Shown: one piece after another, positions 45,714 through 57,464 of the stretch | Numbering within the stretch: position 1 is the first letter of the stretch | Layout of the letters: each line of letters opens with the position of its first letter | Assembly (NCBI RefSeq): GCF_014066305.1 | Contig: NW_023501039.1 | Location: 1,364,001 to 1,428,000, forward strand | Reading direction: 5' to 3' | From: Letharia columbiana | Taxonomy: Eukaryota; Ascomycota; Lecanoromycetes; Lecanorales; Parmeliaceae | DNA length: 64,000 nucleotides | Program-made: the position numbers and the translations under genes | The notes under the pieces: generated by a model | What the model was told of the DNA's origin: nothing | Databases searched by the model: none | Seen by the model: the letters and a program-made list of their open reading frames with translations, nothing else

Positions 45714-46528
45714 ATAGTAGCGGGTTCTATATGGAGAATCCGCTATCTGGGGTACCTAAGAGTGACATTTAAATTCACAAGCAATTCCCGACCAGCAAGG
45801 CTCCATTCACAGCATGGTCCGGGATATGACAACTGATTATGGTCCCAGTCTGATGGGTGTGGGAGATGTACTCTAAAATGCGAGATTAGGTGTGCTGGTT
45901 GAGAGTTGCTGATGGTTGGCATCCGCGACTCAAATACTGTTTTTTTCTAAAAATGGAGTTTAGAATGAAAGACGGTCTTGTACATAAGCAAAGCGTATGC
46001 CTGCGTGTTTGGTGGTTGACACCCAGCATCATAGGTAGTCGGGTTTGCTTTACACAGAGATTTAAGCAACCATGTGGTCTGTTACCCGGGCGATGTCATG
46101 AGTGTGTAACCGCACTTTCTCAGTATCGTTGTGTTGATTTTCTACGCCCTTAGACATCCAAGTCATTTATGTAACAGGTTCAAAAAACATCATGCAGCGG
46201 CACGAAGCACTCCTTAGGTCCTTATGTAATGCCCCGATGATGGAAAGAGATTTGGCTTTTCAGGCGATTCTGAGAAAGACATTGAGGACGGTCAAGGGCC
46301 TACATCCTTCTATTTTGCCATAGCTGAAGAGAAACATTTAAGGACCTTCCAAATTCCACGAGGTCGAATACTTGAGGTGCATCACTTTAGAGGCTGCACG
46401 ATGAATAGAAGCCTTCGAGGTTGATATCTCTATGTAAGATGCAATAAAGGCTGCTAAGCTATCTGTGGGATCTCTTTTGATTCAGAATATAGCAAATCGA
46501 GAGTTACATGAGCACATCTGTGATGCAA
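45714..46528. other. Intergenic, convergent gene ends
   Basis: About 0.8 kb between the 3' ends of the PWWP and PWI/RS genes. No coding region or repeat is recognised. Confidence 0.5.
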
Positions 46529-48332
46529 TCAACCCTCATCTGCATCGAGTTCCTTTTGAGTACTGCTCGACTTCCGTAAAGCCTTTACCTTTTCTCGGAG
46601 GAGCTTTTCACGAAGCTCGGTAGCTGTGAGCGTGGGGGAATGATTCTGAAGTAGGAAAGGTTCGTCAGCACAGGACCTCATGGGCATCTGCCAAGCCTGG
46701 GCGTCTTGTGGGAAGGATGTTGGTAGTACATTTGCAGATCTTATGAATTATTACCCACCTCAACATGCCTGTCTGACTCGGCAGGGTGATTTTGCGGTTT
46801 GATGCCCTTTGGCTCTGTGTCCTCGTCCGCAGAAGAGTCAGCTGTCTTGCGTCGTTTGTCAACGGGTGAGGACACTGATGAGGTATTGCGCCTTCTTCTG
46901 CCTGCAGGTGCGTATCTCTGCAAGGAGCGACGCCTCTTCCGATCTCTCTGTCTAGGGGGTGTTGGACTTTTGTCTAATGGTGCAGGAGCAGGAGAAAGTC
47001 GTTCTTTGCTGTGGCTACCGCTGGGGCTGGGGCTACGATGCTGGTCATGATGATGTCTTGGTCCCTTTCGATAATCAGCGCGACTCCTTCTGTCATCACT
47101 GTCATAGGAAAGTGATTTTCTGGATCTGCCCGCAGGTTTTCGGTCCCTGCTTGTTGAGCGAGAACTCGATGGAGATGACGAACGCCGTCTTCGGCCATAA
47201 TGTCTGGCTCTTGAAGGTGGTGTAGGACTACGAGACGACAGGGAAGGGGAGCGTCTTTTTCGTCTGGGGGAACGTGAGCGAGAGGTATCTGAAGGTGTGT
47301 AGGATCTTGCTCGATCATCACCACGTCCCCGAACCCTCTGACCTCTATCTCTGCCATAAGTCCGTCGTGGAGGAGTCCGAGATTGGCTTGGAGTATATCG
47401 ACGGCGTGGTCTTGGAGGATCGTCGTCTTTGTATCTTCGACGTGGTGGAGTTCTAGACCGGGACCGCGAGTAGGAAGGCGATCTTCTAGGAGAAGGCGAC
47501 CGGCGTCGCCTGTCATCTGAACGACGGCCACCTCGGCTAGGTGGAATGTATGTATCAGTCTCACGTGGGGGAGGAGGACCACGGAAGCCAGGTGGTGGGC
47601 TTCGGCGTCTAGGAGGTGGAGACCTTGAATCTCGTGTAGGACGCCTATCGAAATCACGATAGCCTCCCCTATCACCTCTGCCCCGGCCACGGCCTCCTCG
47701 TTCACCCCTCTCTCGTTGCCTGATGTTATCAATGTTACGATCTCGCTGTCGCTCTTGTTCTTTGCGGCGTTGTGCTTCCTCAGCAGCCTTTTCAGCATCA
47801 ATCTATAATCGAACATAAGCTCCGACCCACCAAATTAAACAACCGCGTACCCTACCTTCTCTTGTATCAATTCTAGCTTCTTGGCCTCTAGCAATTCCTT
47901 GGGCACGCCTTGGGGGTTGCTCTGAGCGCTGAGGCAGAGCAACCATAACTCTTTGCAGAATTTGGCAGTATCCTTGTCGAGAAACCCTGTAAGCTGGATT
48001 TGTAGCACTTTGATATCAGGCTATATGTATTGAGGTTAGCCAATCGCGGTCAAGGTATGAGGACACTGGGATATACTGACATTACGTGAACCTTCGAGTA
48101 AATTGAAGCAGAGCTCAATAACAACATCATCCTCATTCCCAAGTATGTCGGAAATCTTGCCAGCGATCCATCTATAACTCCTTCATCAGCATCACTCTAG
48201 GAACTGGGCGGTCGTCGAGCTTCTTTACTTCTTCATGACTTCGACGTTGACCTTCTGCATGTCAACCTTCTGACTGAACTCTGCTGGGAACTTTGTCGAC
48301 TTGAGCAGCTTTGCATCCACACTCGAAGCCAT
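46529..48332 (-). CDS. PWI-domain, RS-rich splicing factor (SRRM1/SRm160-like)
   Basis: Five exons: 48229-48332, 48081-48171, 47856-48020, 46759-47802 and 46529-46645; 506 aa, phases exact. The PWI domain fills about residues 10-105 (FPAEFSQKVDMQKVNVEVMK, KWIAGKISDILG, DVVIELCFNLLE, GFLDKDTAKFCKELWLLCLS). A charged helix, an RGG-type patch (RGGRGRGRGDRGGYRD) and a long Arg/Ser/Pro region with SRSRSRTPPRRR-like runs follow. The last exon ends ELREKLLREKVKALRK, typical of SRRM1 relatives. The PWI domain binds nucleic acid and links to the spliceosome and exon-junction complex. The RS region creates long antisense open frames (46974-47816), which are shadows. Confidence 0.9.
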
Positions 48333-48704
48333 GGTAAGCAACACAACCTCTATAGTGCGGTGGAATCAATGGGAGGAGTGGTGGGCTCTCGAGAAGTATT
48401 TCCACCTTCGTGTCGCGCGGCTAAGGTCCTACCATTAAGGCATGAAGTGCTACGAGGCGCGTGAGGTTACTTCCCTCGTTCAGATTCTACAAGAGGTAAA
48501 TAGGCAAGTGAGGCTCTGGCTCTCGTAATCGCCCATTGCAAAATGGCAAGGCTTCTCTCAAATGTGATATTGATGTTTTTGGCAGGAGCCTCCAGTACGA
48601 TGAGTATTTTTCCACATATTTCTTCAGTCTGCGCATGCTTTCTCACAACCTCAATATATCAGTCGCTCATTCAATCCTCATGTCGAAACTTGCATCCTTC
48701 TACT
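48333..48704. other. Intergenic, divergent promoter region
   Basis: 372 bp between the divergent PWI/RS gene and the gene at 48705. An in-frame ATG at 48543 would extend the latter by 54 residues with no recognisable signal. Nothing else is seen. Confidence 0.4.
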
Positions 48705-49914
48705 ATGCATAGCTCTCCTGTCCCTATTGGAAAGAGACCAGAGTTCAAACAATCCAGCTCTGCGGGTTGGAGCTGGCCACGCCTCGTCCCTATTCATGAG
48801 CAACAGTCTCGATCTTCACAAGCGAGTCAACCATCTGCATCTCCTTCACTGCGTGACCATAGCGAGCAAGAGGAGCCCCCAACCCCAATGATATCTACAA
48901 TGATATCAAAGTTGCATACCGGAGAAGACGATCCACCATCCCCTGTTCTTAGCGCTGCCGGCAGCTCCCCTACTGCTGGAGGATCTGTCGCTGGAACAAT
49001 TAAACACGAACCAGACGAACATCCTCGTGATAGCTTATCACCAATGGCAGATTCAGATAACGATGAGAGGAGAGCTGCGGGTTCGGATTCTATTTCTGTC
49101 GAGGACGTAGCCGAGGAGAAAGAGCCAGGTTCACAGCGTGGATCTGTCGAGGACGTAGCCGAGATGAGTGCTTCGGCTTCAGAACGCGGATCTGTCGAGG
49201 ATACGACCCAACAGGGTGATACTGAGCTACCGGTGGGTTATAAGAATACACGTATGTACCTCACAACGAAGTGTGATGTGCTGTCCGGGTGTGCTGACCA
49301 GTCCACTGTAACGAACAGTCACTGATGTCCCACTCGGGGAGGAAAGGCCTGCGACACCCGTTACAACACCGATATCGTCTGTTATGGACAGAATCTCCGG
49401 TCCGTCCAGCTCGGTCCCCTATTATGCGACACCAAAAATCATGGTCCATAGGCCTAGCTCATCCGAAGCGGAGAACCCAGCTTCGCGTACGATTGATGAG
49501 GTCCTTTCGACTGAACGCCAGAGCCTGCCTCAGGAAGGAAATTCTCAGCCCCCTCACTCTACTCAAGACGGCAACCTGACGGATACACCTCCGATGCAAT
49601 CCATGTCTCTAAGGCCCATCGCATGGCAGGCTTCCGAAGACCAAAGGGTCAAAAAACGGAAGCTGTACCTTCGAAAATTTAGGAACGCTGTTGCGAGGAA
49701 GACGATCCTTAAAGCTACCTTAGGACGACAGTTGGCTATTCCCACGAAGCAAATGCTGAGACTATTGGCTAACGGGGAGAACATGACGGTTCCTGACCTC
49801 TCAAAACCCGGCGTAGAAGCTGCCACAATGTTGGTTCCGCAGGAAGCTGTAGGGTCCGTCACGGGAGCTGTATTGCTTCCCCAAGGTGTTGCGGGTGCTG
49901 TGTCTGACAATTGA
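48705..49914 (+). CDS. Unknown disordered acidic/basic protein
   Basis: I do not recognise this protein. Exons 48705-49251 and 49319-49914 give 380 aa; intron 67 bp (GTATGT...AACAG, branch GTGCTGACC). The N-terminal half is Ser/Pro/Glu-rich with three imperfect copies of SVED(V/T)(A/T) near residues 126-170, each after a Ser-rich spacer. The C-terminal part has one ordered-looking basic segment (DQRVKKRKLYLRKFRNAVAR, KTILKATLGRQLA), which could be a nuclear signal or nucleic-acid-binding helix, and ends in an Ala/Val-rich tail. No catalytic motif. The frame could start earlier (48543). Confidence 0.65.
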
Positions 49915-50250
49915 GGATTCAACTCCGGTCGATGTTGCGGTCCATGCGCCAGACTTCCCGGACGACTTTGACAAGCTCTGCTAGCAATTCTGCACTGTCA
50001 ATCCTCGGATCCCTTTCATTTTGCTCGAGTGCCACAAGCAACTCCTAGGTGGGCGCAGCTTTAACTGTAGAAATCGATAGACATGCCCGTAAATGAAGAC
50101 CCTTGCGCCGGGTCTCTCAAATCCATCAGCCTACATTTCCATGTCCTCCTACGTACTCGGTCCTTTGCGCAATTCATTTCTCCTCTTGACGGTCCATACG
50201 CAGAGACTTCTTCTATCATACAGGACTGGAGGTCTCTTTCCTGCCAATCC
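49915..50250. other. Intergenic
   Basis: 336 bp between convergent gene ends. Short open frames only; no recognisable feature. Confidence 0.4.
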
Positions 50251-50610
50251 TCATCCTCGACTTCTCTTATCTTTAAGACTGTCACCTTCCAGCTTCTCCA
50301 GCACCATGTCAACTTCTCTCCTCCCCTGCCTCAGCCCCTCCTCTCCTTGCAGGTGCTTCATCTTGACACCATAGTGCAACTCCACTAGATCTATTGCCCG
50401 CTGCATATCCACATCCTCCTTGGCTTTCACACTCAGCTTTCGATCGTCGTCTACACGTCCGGCTCTGTGCACCGAGACGAGTGCAAGGGCTGCGGAGTGA
50501 TCCTGTTGAAGGTGTTAGCTTGACGTATCTCAGATAGAAGCAGAGTCTTTAGTGCAGCATACGCAGACACGAAGAGAGGTCAGATCGGAGAGAATCGATG
50601 CGATCTGCAT
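50251..50610 (-). CDS. Possible small unknown protein (99 aa)
   Basis: Not recognised. Exon 50563-50610 (MQIASILSDLTSLRVC) joins by a 60-bp GT-AG intron (GTATGC...CAACAG) to 50251-50502, phase 0. The second exon reads as a regular charged helix (DDDRKLSVKAKEDVDMQRAI, then LVELHYGVKMKHLQGEEG). The helical, charge-patterned composition suggests a real protein, perhaps with further 5' exons up to about 50760. Start and first exon are uncertain. Confidence 0.4.
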
Positions 50611-50803
50611 GATGAAAGAAGTATCGATCAAGCAGGAAATCGCACTGTGGAACAGAGGCAAACAGCGAAGTTGGTGACTTGCGTGATCGACGCCAGGATT
50701 TGGCGAGGGGCATTTTCCCACTGTAGAGAACAACGAGGTCCTCCATCATAGGGAGTCCCTTCGCAAACTTGAACCAGAAAAATTGGATCCTGATTCTATC
50801 CAA

Positions 50804-51595
50804 ATGGCCACTCGTGGCATCGCGGCCAATTGCCGCAAAGTTGTCTGCATCGGAAGAAATTATGCGTATGCTCCACTCCGTATCCATCTCATCCAACCGC
50901 TCTCCGGTGTCTGCGCCTAAGGTTGACTTAGAATTTCCAGCTGATACACCCAAAGAGACCACATAAAAGAGCTCAATAATGTCCGCCCCAAGAAACCCTT
51001 CTTCTTCCTCAAACCTCCCTCCTCGATCCTTGAACCGGGCCAAGGTCCCGTCCTCCGCCCAAAGGGCGTAAATCTCCACTATGAAGTCGAACTCGCTTTG
51101 ATCATGGGCCGTAAGGTCCAGGATCTACCCCAAGACGACGAAAGAGGAGCTCTTGATGCCATTGCGGGCTACGCCGTCAGCATCGACATGACAGCGCGCG
51201 ATGTACAAGAAGAAGCCAAGAGGAAAAGCATTCCGTGGACCGCTGCTAAAGGCTTCGACACCTTCCTCCCCGTTTCAAAATACATACCCAAATCCGCCAT
51301 AACGGATCCGCATGATGTGGAGCTCTGGCTTACAGTCAATGGAACGGAGAGGCAAAGAGATAGTACGGCGCTGATGCTGTTTAGGATTCCTCGGATTTTG
51401 AGTGAGATCAGTCGAGTTATGAAGCTGGAAGAAGGGGATATCGTGCTGACGGGGACGCCGAAGGGGGTGGGGAAGGTGGAGGTGGGGGATGTGATGAGGG
51501 CGGGGGTCGTGGTTGGGGGAAAGGAGATTGAAGAGGCGGGGATTGAGGTTGGAGTTGAGGAGAAAGGGGGGTTGTATGTTTTTGAGGAGACGTAG
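50804..51595 (+). CDS. Fumarylacetoacetate hydrolase-family protein (FAHD1-like)
   Basis: Two exons, 50804-50865 and 50956-51595, give 233 aa; intron 90 bp, joining CIGRNYA to DHIKELNNVRPKKPFFF. FAH fold marks: FLKPPSSIL, the metal-binding Glu pair in HYEVELALIMG, GYAVSIDMTARDVQ, KGFDTFLPVSKYI and the end GDIVLTGTPKGVG. Closest in layout to FAHD1, an acylpyruvate hydrolase/oxaloacetate decarboxylase of mitochondria. No clear presequence, so the location is open. An antisense frame (50549-51079) overlaps the first exon and is not supported. Confidence 0.9.
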
Positions 51596-51773
51596 AGGTG
51601 TGAATGTATTTTGAGCGAAGTGAACTTCCTTGTCCTTGTCCATTGCTATGTGCATGTTGCAATGTAAGAAGCTAGGTGAAGCTAGACTGGTGCCGCAAGG
51701 CCAAACAGAGTGAACAATGCTGAGCGGCTTGACAGAGCAATATCAGACTGGCCAACAGCTGGCGCCCTCGAGC

Positions 51774-52758
51774 CTACGATGGCCGAGAAGACCCGGCTCT
51801 AAACCGCGTGCTCCTCCTCCGAGTCTTCTTTTCAGCTTCCACTATCCTATGACCCTCCTCCCTTGCTGCCTGCCAGGTCCACTCGCCGCCGTGTTCCTCC
51901 AGCTTGTTGCTCAAGGCGATTCGGTATTCCTCTCGTGCGCTGTTCACAAACGCGTGCACGGCCTCTGTCTCGTAGCGCTCGAAGGCCTTTTCGGCGTACC
52001 TCAAGTGGTTCTCAAACAGCGTGAAGGAGGCTTGAGCCCTGATCAGCACGCCCTGGACCTCGATGTCTTGGTGAGCGGCGCTGAGCCGCTGCTGCTCGGC
52101 ACGCTGGTTACTCGGCATCCATCCATCCTCTGCAGTGGCCTGAGACGATTCACTGGATGCTATGCCAAACGTTACCGACACTGCCGTGTATGGCACGCCC
52201 TCCTGACTTACCATCTCGGGCATCCCATCCAGGTGTGCGCCTGGTTGCAATGAAATCTCCGACCTGTGACCGCAACTGCTGGATCTCCTCTCCTCGCTGT
52301 CCTCGTTCTGCCCTGGCTTTCTCATGCATCCCTTTCATGGCGACAGCCACACTCTTGAAATCCCCTTCCTGCACACTGAGTTTCTCTATCAGCTGCTCTT
52401 GTACCAACCGATTCTCCTGATCTCGTCGAATGCCTTCTTGTTCGAGCCGCAGTATCCTGTCGTTCAACTCGTTGTTCTCCTCCTTCCGTATTCCGCTGCT
52501 GGCTGCCAAGTCTCGAATCTGCTCGTCGAGCTGGGCGATCTGGTAAGAGGCTTGCTGGAGCTGCTGAATCTTGTCTGTCAAGCCGTCGTTATCCTCTTGC
52601 AGATGCCTGCTACTGGCTGTCAGATGTTTAGTCTGTTGGTCGAGCTGCGCAATTTGCTGCGTGACGGCCTCAAATTTTTTCAAGCGTTGATTGAGGCAGC
52701 TGTATCCGAATTGGAAACGCCTATCCCAGATCAACCATTCTTCCTTCGGTCCAGCCAT
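51774..52758 (-). CDS. Coiled-coil protein, unknown function
   Basis: Two exons, 52212-52758 and 51774-52159, give 310 aa; intron 52 bp with a perfect GTAAGT donor and GGCATAG acceptor. After a short aromatic N-terminus (MAGPKEEWLIWDRRFQFGY), heptad-like Gln/Leu/Glu coiled coil runs to about residue 165, including an imperfect internal repeat QIAQLD(Q/E)Q (in QQIAQLDQQTKHLTASS and YQIAQLDEQIRDLAASS). The C-terminal half is also helical (RYAEKAFERYETEAVHAFV, EEYRIALSNKLEE) and ends very basic (KKTRRRSTRFR). No domain recognised; could be a structural or septum/nuclear scaffold protein. Confidence 0.7.
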
Positions 52759-53381
52759 TGGAGTGACGCGATGAATAGAATGCAGCAGTAACTTAACAAT
52801 CTGGACATCAAGTGCTCAGCTATCAGAACGCGCTCTGCCGAAGGAATGGAAGGCCGTAAATTGAAAACGAAAATGAAAGTGATGGATGGATGGATGGATG
52901 GATGGAGAGACAATCTGTATTTAAATCGAGACTAACTTAGCGAGCCGTCAAAGCCATCCAGCATTTTGGATCCCAATTTTGACAGCATTCGAGGAGTACT
53001 GTTTGTATTTGATCGATCTATTCAAGAGCGTAATACTAGCAACTTTCATACTGAACACGAGATCCGAAACATGAGGATCCAACGCATATCTCAGCCTCGG
53101 CCTCAGCCTAGCGAAGGACAAGCATAAGACTTTTAGGAGATGCAGAAACTGAATCATGAGACCTGCCGTTGCATGCGAAAGGAAATAGAACACCGCCAGC
53201 ATGATACCAGCTGTCCTGCGAGCAATCTATCGAATATCGAAACCCCCTTCTATGAAAACAACCCCTTACTACCCCTTCGGAAGGAAAAGATTTTGTGCTG
53301 CAATTGCCTGGATGCCCTTTTTAGACACCAAAGCAATGCCACGCAGCCTGGCACTCTCGAATGTGCGAACAGTCGTGCTCT
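52759..53381. repeat. Intergenic with (GGAT)n microsatellite
   Basis: A (GGAT)n tract of about six units at 52881-52906 lies about 125 bp upstream of the coiled-coil gene. The rest holds no recognisable gene. Confidence 0.7.
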
Positions 53382-54908
53382 CTAGATGAGATCTAGTGAA
53401 AAGGTCAGCAAAGCTCCAGGCTATCACGTGAGATGATCAATGCTTACCGGCCACGTTCATCGGCATCTCTTCAATCTGAGTGCTGTAGAATTGTTCGATC
53501 TCTCTCATCATTCGTACATCATCAGCCGTAACAAAGTTAATAGCAACACCTTTTCGCCCGAATCGTCCACCGCGACCAATACGATGGATGTAGTTCTCGC
53601 GATTTGCAGGCAGATCGTAATTGATGACCAGCGAGACTTGTTGGACATCGATACCGCGAGCCAACAGATCAGTGGCAATCAAGACACGGGAGGATCCGGA
53701 TCGGAATTCCTTCATGATCAAATCACGCTGGCCCTGGTCCATGTCACCGTGCATGGCAGAGACGGTGAAGTCACGAGCGGTAAGCTTGTCCGTGAGCCAG
53801 TCGACCTTTCTCCGAGTGTTGCAGAAGATCACAGCTTGTGTGATGGTGACCGTCTCGTACAGATCTGAGAGAGTGTCTAGCTTCCAGTCCTCCTTTTCGA
53901 CAGCGATGTAAAACTGCTTGATACCCTCGAGGGTGAGCTCGGCTTTCTTGACCAAGATACGGACAGGGTCACGCATGAACTTTGTGGTGACCTCGAGAAC
54001 ATCTTGAGGCATAGTGGCGGATAAGAGGACCACCTGAGTCGACTGTGGGAGAAGTTGGAAGATGTCATAGATTTGCTCTGTGAAACCGCGCTGCCATATA
54101 GTAAGCAAAGGTATCATGAGCCTCTCGGAAGAATTCAATACTAACAGAAAGCATCTCATCGGCCTCGTCGAGGACGAACATCTTCATCGAGTCGGTCTTA
54201 AGGACACGACGCTGAATCATATCTTGCACGCGGCCTGGAGTTCCGACAACGACCTGGGGTCCTGCCTGGAGAGCTTGCATATCATCCCTAACGCTAGTAC
54301 CTCCAATGCAAGCATGGCAGTCGATAGACATGAAGTCGCCGATTGCAACAACGACTTTTTGGATCTGCTGAGCCAGCTCACGAGTGGGAGCAAGTATCAG
54401 AGCCTGGCAGGCCTTGACATTGGGGTCCAGCTTCTGCAGGACGGAAATGGAAAATGTGGCGGTTTTCCCAGTACCAGATTGTGCCTGTGCGATGACGTCC
54501 GATCCTGCAATAAATGTCAGGAAATATGATCCGATATAGCGTGGAGTTACCAATGTACCTTTGATGACTGGCATGATAGCACGCTGCTGAATAGCAGATG
54601 GGCGCTCGAAACCGTAGGCATACACACCTAAGAGACGTCAGTAATCCGAGGCGTTTCCAGTGTTGGCGCATCTTGTATTTTTAACTTACCACGAAGAAGC
54701 TCGGCCTTCAAGCTCATGGAGTCAAAGGAGTCGGTGACCTCATCGTAGTTGGACTCGATTTGTGCTAGGAACAACTATGTCAGCCTGGCAGCCATGACTT
54801 TGCAAAGAACCAAAGGATCGGGGTTTCTTGGTGCCAAGCGCCAGAGCTCGATGGAAGCGTCGACGTACTTTCTGGGATCTCCTCAAGCCCCTTATCGTTG
54901 GAAGCCAT
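53382..54908 (-). CDS. tif1: ATP-dependent RNA helicase eIF4A
   Basis: Six exons: 54869-54908, 54690-54764, 54559-54627, 54146-54504, 53448-54090 and 53382-53392; 398 aa. Helicase motifs in order: [10 protein letters not shown] (Q motif), [49 protein letters not shown] and [24 protein letters not shown] and the C-terminal NVADLI are classic fungal eIF4A ends. The last exon is only 11 nt and supplies the DLI residues; without it the frame reads through to GKH and stop. eIF4A unwinds mRNA 5' leaders in the eIF4F complex. All introns are short (54-104 bp) GT-AG. Confidence 0.97.
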
Positions 54909-55401
54909 GATTGCGACTTGTTTCGCAAAAGATCACGACCTTCAGGTTCGTGATCTTGTTTGTGTTGTAGAGGTAGTGGTGAGGCTGTCTGAAGACGGAC
55001 CTTGGAGGTGTCCGGCCAGATGAGTTTGTGAAAACTTGTGATTATGTAGATATCAGGGCACTTCTTTGCGAGTGCTGGTCTGATATCGGAGTGGTTGGTG
55101 TCTTGTGGTAAGTATTGGTAATAGGTGTGAAAAAAAAGAGAGTCGCACAGCGGTTGAAAATTATGTACTCAAATTTCTAGACTCAATTTTTAGCGCTGCT
55201 AGCTGCTAGTTGCCGAGGTGTTGCCGAGGTGGCGTCTCTTTGAACCCCTACCACGATTATCGGGACCTGACCTATGGGTAACAAGTAGCTACATAGACAC
55301 AGACCTTTAGCCATTCTACTGATGAATATACATCATGCAAAACAACAAAATGCCAATCTAGACAAGCTTGGGGGAGTTATGCTCACAGCACTGGACTGAA
55401 A
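54909..55401. promoter_or_regulatory. Divergent promoter region of eIF4A and F-box/JmjC gene
   Basis: 493 bp between divergent starts. On the eIF4A strand a C/T-rich run (CTCTTTTTTTTCACACC) lies at about 55127-55143, the type of pyrimidine tract often found near transcription starts of highly expressed fungal genes. GTTGCCGAGGT is repeated in tandem at about 55210-55231. Confidence 0.4.
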
Positions 55402-57391
55402 ATGGCCGGCAATGTCTTGGTTTCCTCACAAAAGATGACTCCAAGAGAAACTTCAAGTCAAACTCTTCCAACGAGCTCTGCAGAACATGACTCACTGGTA
55501 CCCTTACATCCCCTAAGAATCAGACCCGCAGGAAACGCATACACCGCCACCGAGGACATCAAGATGGCTGCAGGGTCCTTTGCGGCATTGCCCGACGAAC
55601 TACTCATTCAAGTGCTGGAATCTCTGGATGCAGCCTCACTCAAGTGGCTTGGTTGTGCATGCAAGGCTTTGTACGCATTCTCCAGACTCGAAGAATTGTG
55701 GAAGACACTATGCATTGAGTATGAAATCCCCATATCCGGTTTTTTGGACTGTTTGGAGTTTTCTGGCATCGTTGCCACAAGAGCCATCTCGAATTTCGTA
55801 GTCGGGACCTTCGTTGTTGTTGCCGTCGTTTGGCCCATATGAATTCAAGGCAGGCTCGTTCAGGGTGTGGGATTACTTGTTCCCAGAAAATGTACATATC
55901 ATGCATAATATCTCAATGCTGTCTTCGAACATCGGCTACGGGCTAGAGATCTGCACACAAGCAATTTCTCACGTGTTGTGCATCACAAATTCAAGAGACA
56001 AGCGCATGCTGAAAGGCCATCTTCTAGGTCTTCCACTTCCATTGTTGCGTGGCGTGGAACATGGCGTTCTACCTACTTCAACTTGCCCGAAACCTGTCGT
56101 TCCCAGATATCCTGCCAGAACTTATTCTCTGATGTCCTCCATCGGCCCTTCCTCTGCGCTCACACTTCGCTGGTTCCTTACACGAGTAACATACCAGCTC
56201 GCAACGCTATCCCACGGCTACAAGACCTCTCGACTTTTGAGTTCAGTCATGCATGGACCGATAGACCATTCATCCTGACCGACCCTGTGCGAGAATGGCC
56301 AGTCTATCGAGAGTGGTCTACCGAAGCCATGCTGGGGAAGTACGGCGACGTCAGCTTCAGAGCAGAGGCCGTCGATTGGCCTCTCAAAACATATGTTGAG
56401 TATATGAATGATAACCAGGACGAGAGCCCACTATATCTCTTCGATCGTTCTTTCGTCGAGAAGATGGACATTCGTGTCGGCAAAGATGGCCAGTACAGGG
56501 CGCCAGGTTGTTTCGGCGAAGATCTCTTCTCAGTCTTGGGCGAGCAGAGGCCGGATAGTCGATGGCTTATTGTAGGCCCGGAAAGAAGTGGAAGCACATT
56601 CCACAAAGACCCGAATGCTACAAGGTATGCTCATTGACGCGATTCGGGCTCATACCTGACTGTCTAACGCAGCCTCTAGCGCTTGGAATGCGGTCCTCCG
56701 TGGCTCAAAGTACTGGATCATGTTCCCAACATCTCCATCCCAGCCGCCCCCACCTGGCGTCTTTGTGTCAGAGGATCAAAGCGAAGTCACCAGCCCTTTG
56801 AGTATTGCGGAATGGATGTTAGGCTTTCATGCACAAGCAAAAGCAATGTCAGGCTGTGCGGAAGGCATTTGTAAGGAGGGGGAGGTGTTACATGTGCCTT
56901 CAGGTTGGTGGCATCTGGTGGTAAACCTAAGTCCCAGCGTAAGGCAATTCTCGGTGTCATCTCTTCTTGTTGAAGACTGCTTTTTGAGTTGCGAGACATG
57001 TTTGAGGAACAAATTACCCGATTTACCACCCGTCTCACTCAGACCTTCGTCTAGGAGTGGAAATGCTGACCCCGAAATGTGCTAGATCGCCATCACACAG
57101 AATTTTGTCCCCCAAGCACACCTGGTGAACGTACTGGACTTCTTGAAAACCAAGCCGGACCAAGTCTCGGGTTTCCATAATGATATCAACAACCCTTATG
57201 AGTTGTTTGTCGAGAAAATGCGTGGAGTGCATCCCGAAGTGTTGGATAAAGCCCTCGGGGAAATGGAGAAGATACATGGAGGGAAGAAGAGAAAATGGGA
57301 CCAGCTAGTCAACGGAGACGACGAGCATGTTGCAAATGCTAATGCCTTCAATTTTGGATTTGGGGACGACGACGCCGAGGATGTGCCTTGA
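55402..57391 (+). CDS. F-box and JmjC domain protein (JMJD6/Jmj4-like)
   Basis: The ATG at 55402 opens a frame with an F-box (ALPDELLIQVLESLDAASLK, then LEELWKTL). The JmjC part lies in a frame ending at 56624 (GTWRSTYFNL, HAWTDRPFILTDPVREWPVY, SRWLIVGPERSGSTFHKDPN), then 56680-56938 and 57086-57391. Iron ligands: HKD in STFHKDPN and the distal His in VPSGWWHLVVNLSP. The spliced ends match (NATS-AWNAVLRG; NLSPS-IAITQNFVPQ). The first intron between about 55700 and 56045 is unresolved; one phase-0 option is GTAGTC at 55798 to TTCAAG at 55992. Family members are Fe(II)/2-oxoglutarate oxygenases acting on protein lysine or arginine. The C-terminus is acidic. Confidence 0.8.
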
Positions 57392-57464
57392 GAACATCAT
57401 GTACGTTGCTAGTACGTTGCTAAAAGGGGTTTGTCGCCTTGCGAATTACAGAAAAGCATGCCCA

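Noticed and set aside
46974..47816. 280-codon minus-strand frame
   Set aside because: Wrong frame of the RS-rich exon; the correct frame gives the Arg/Ser-rich SRRM1-like protein with consistent splicing.
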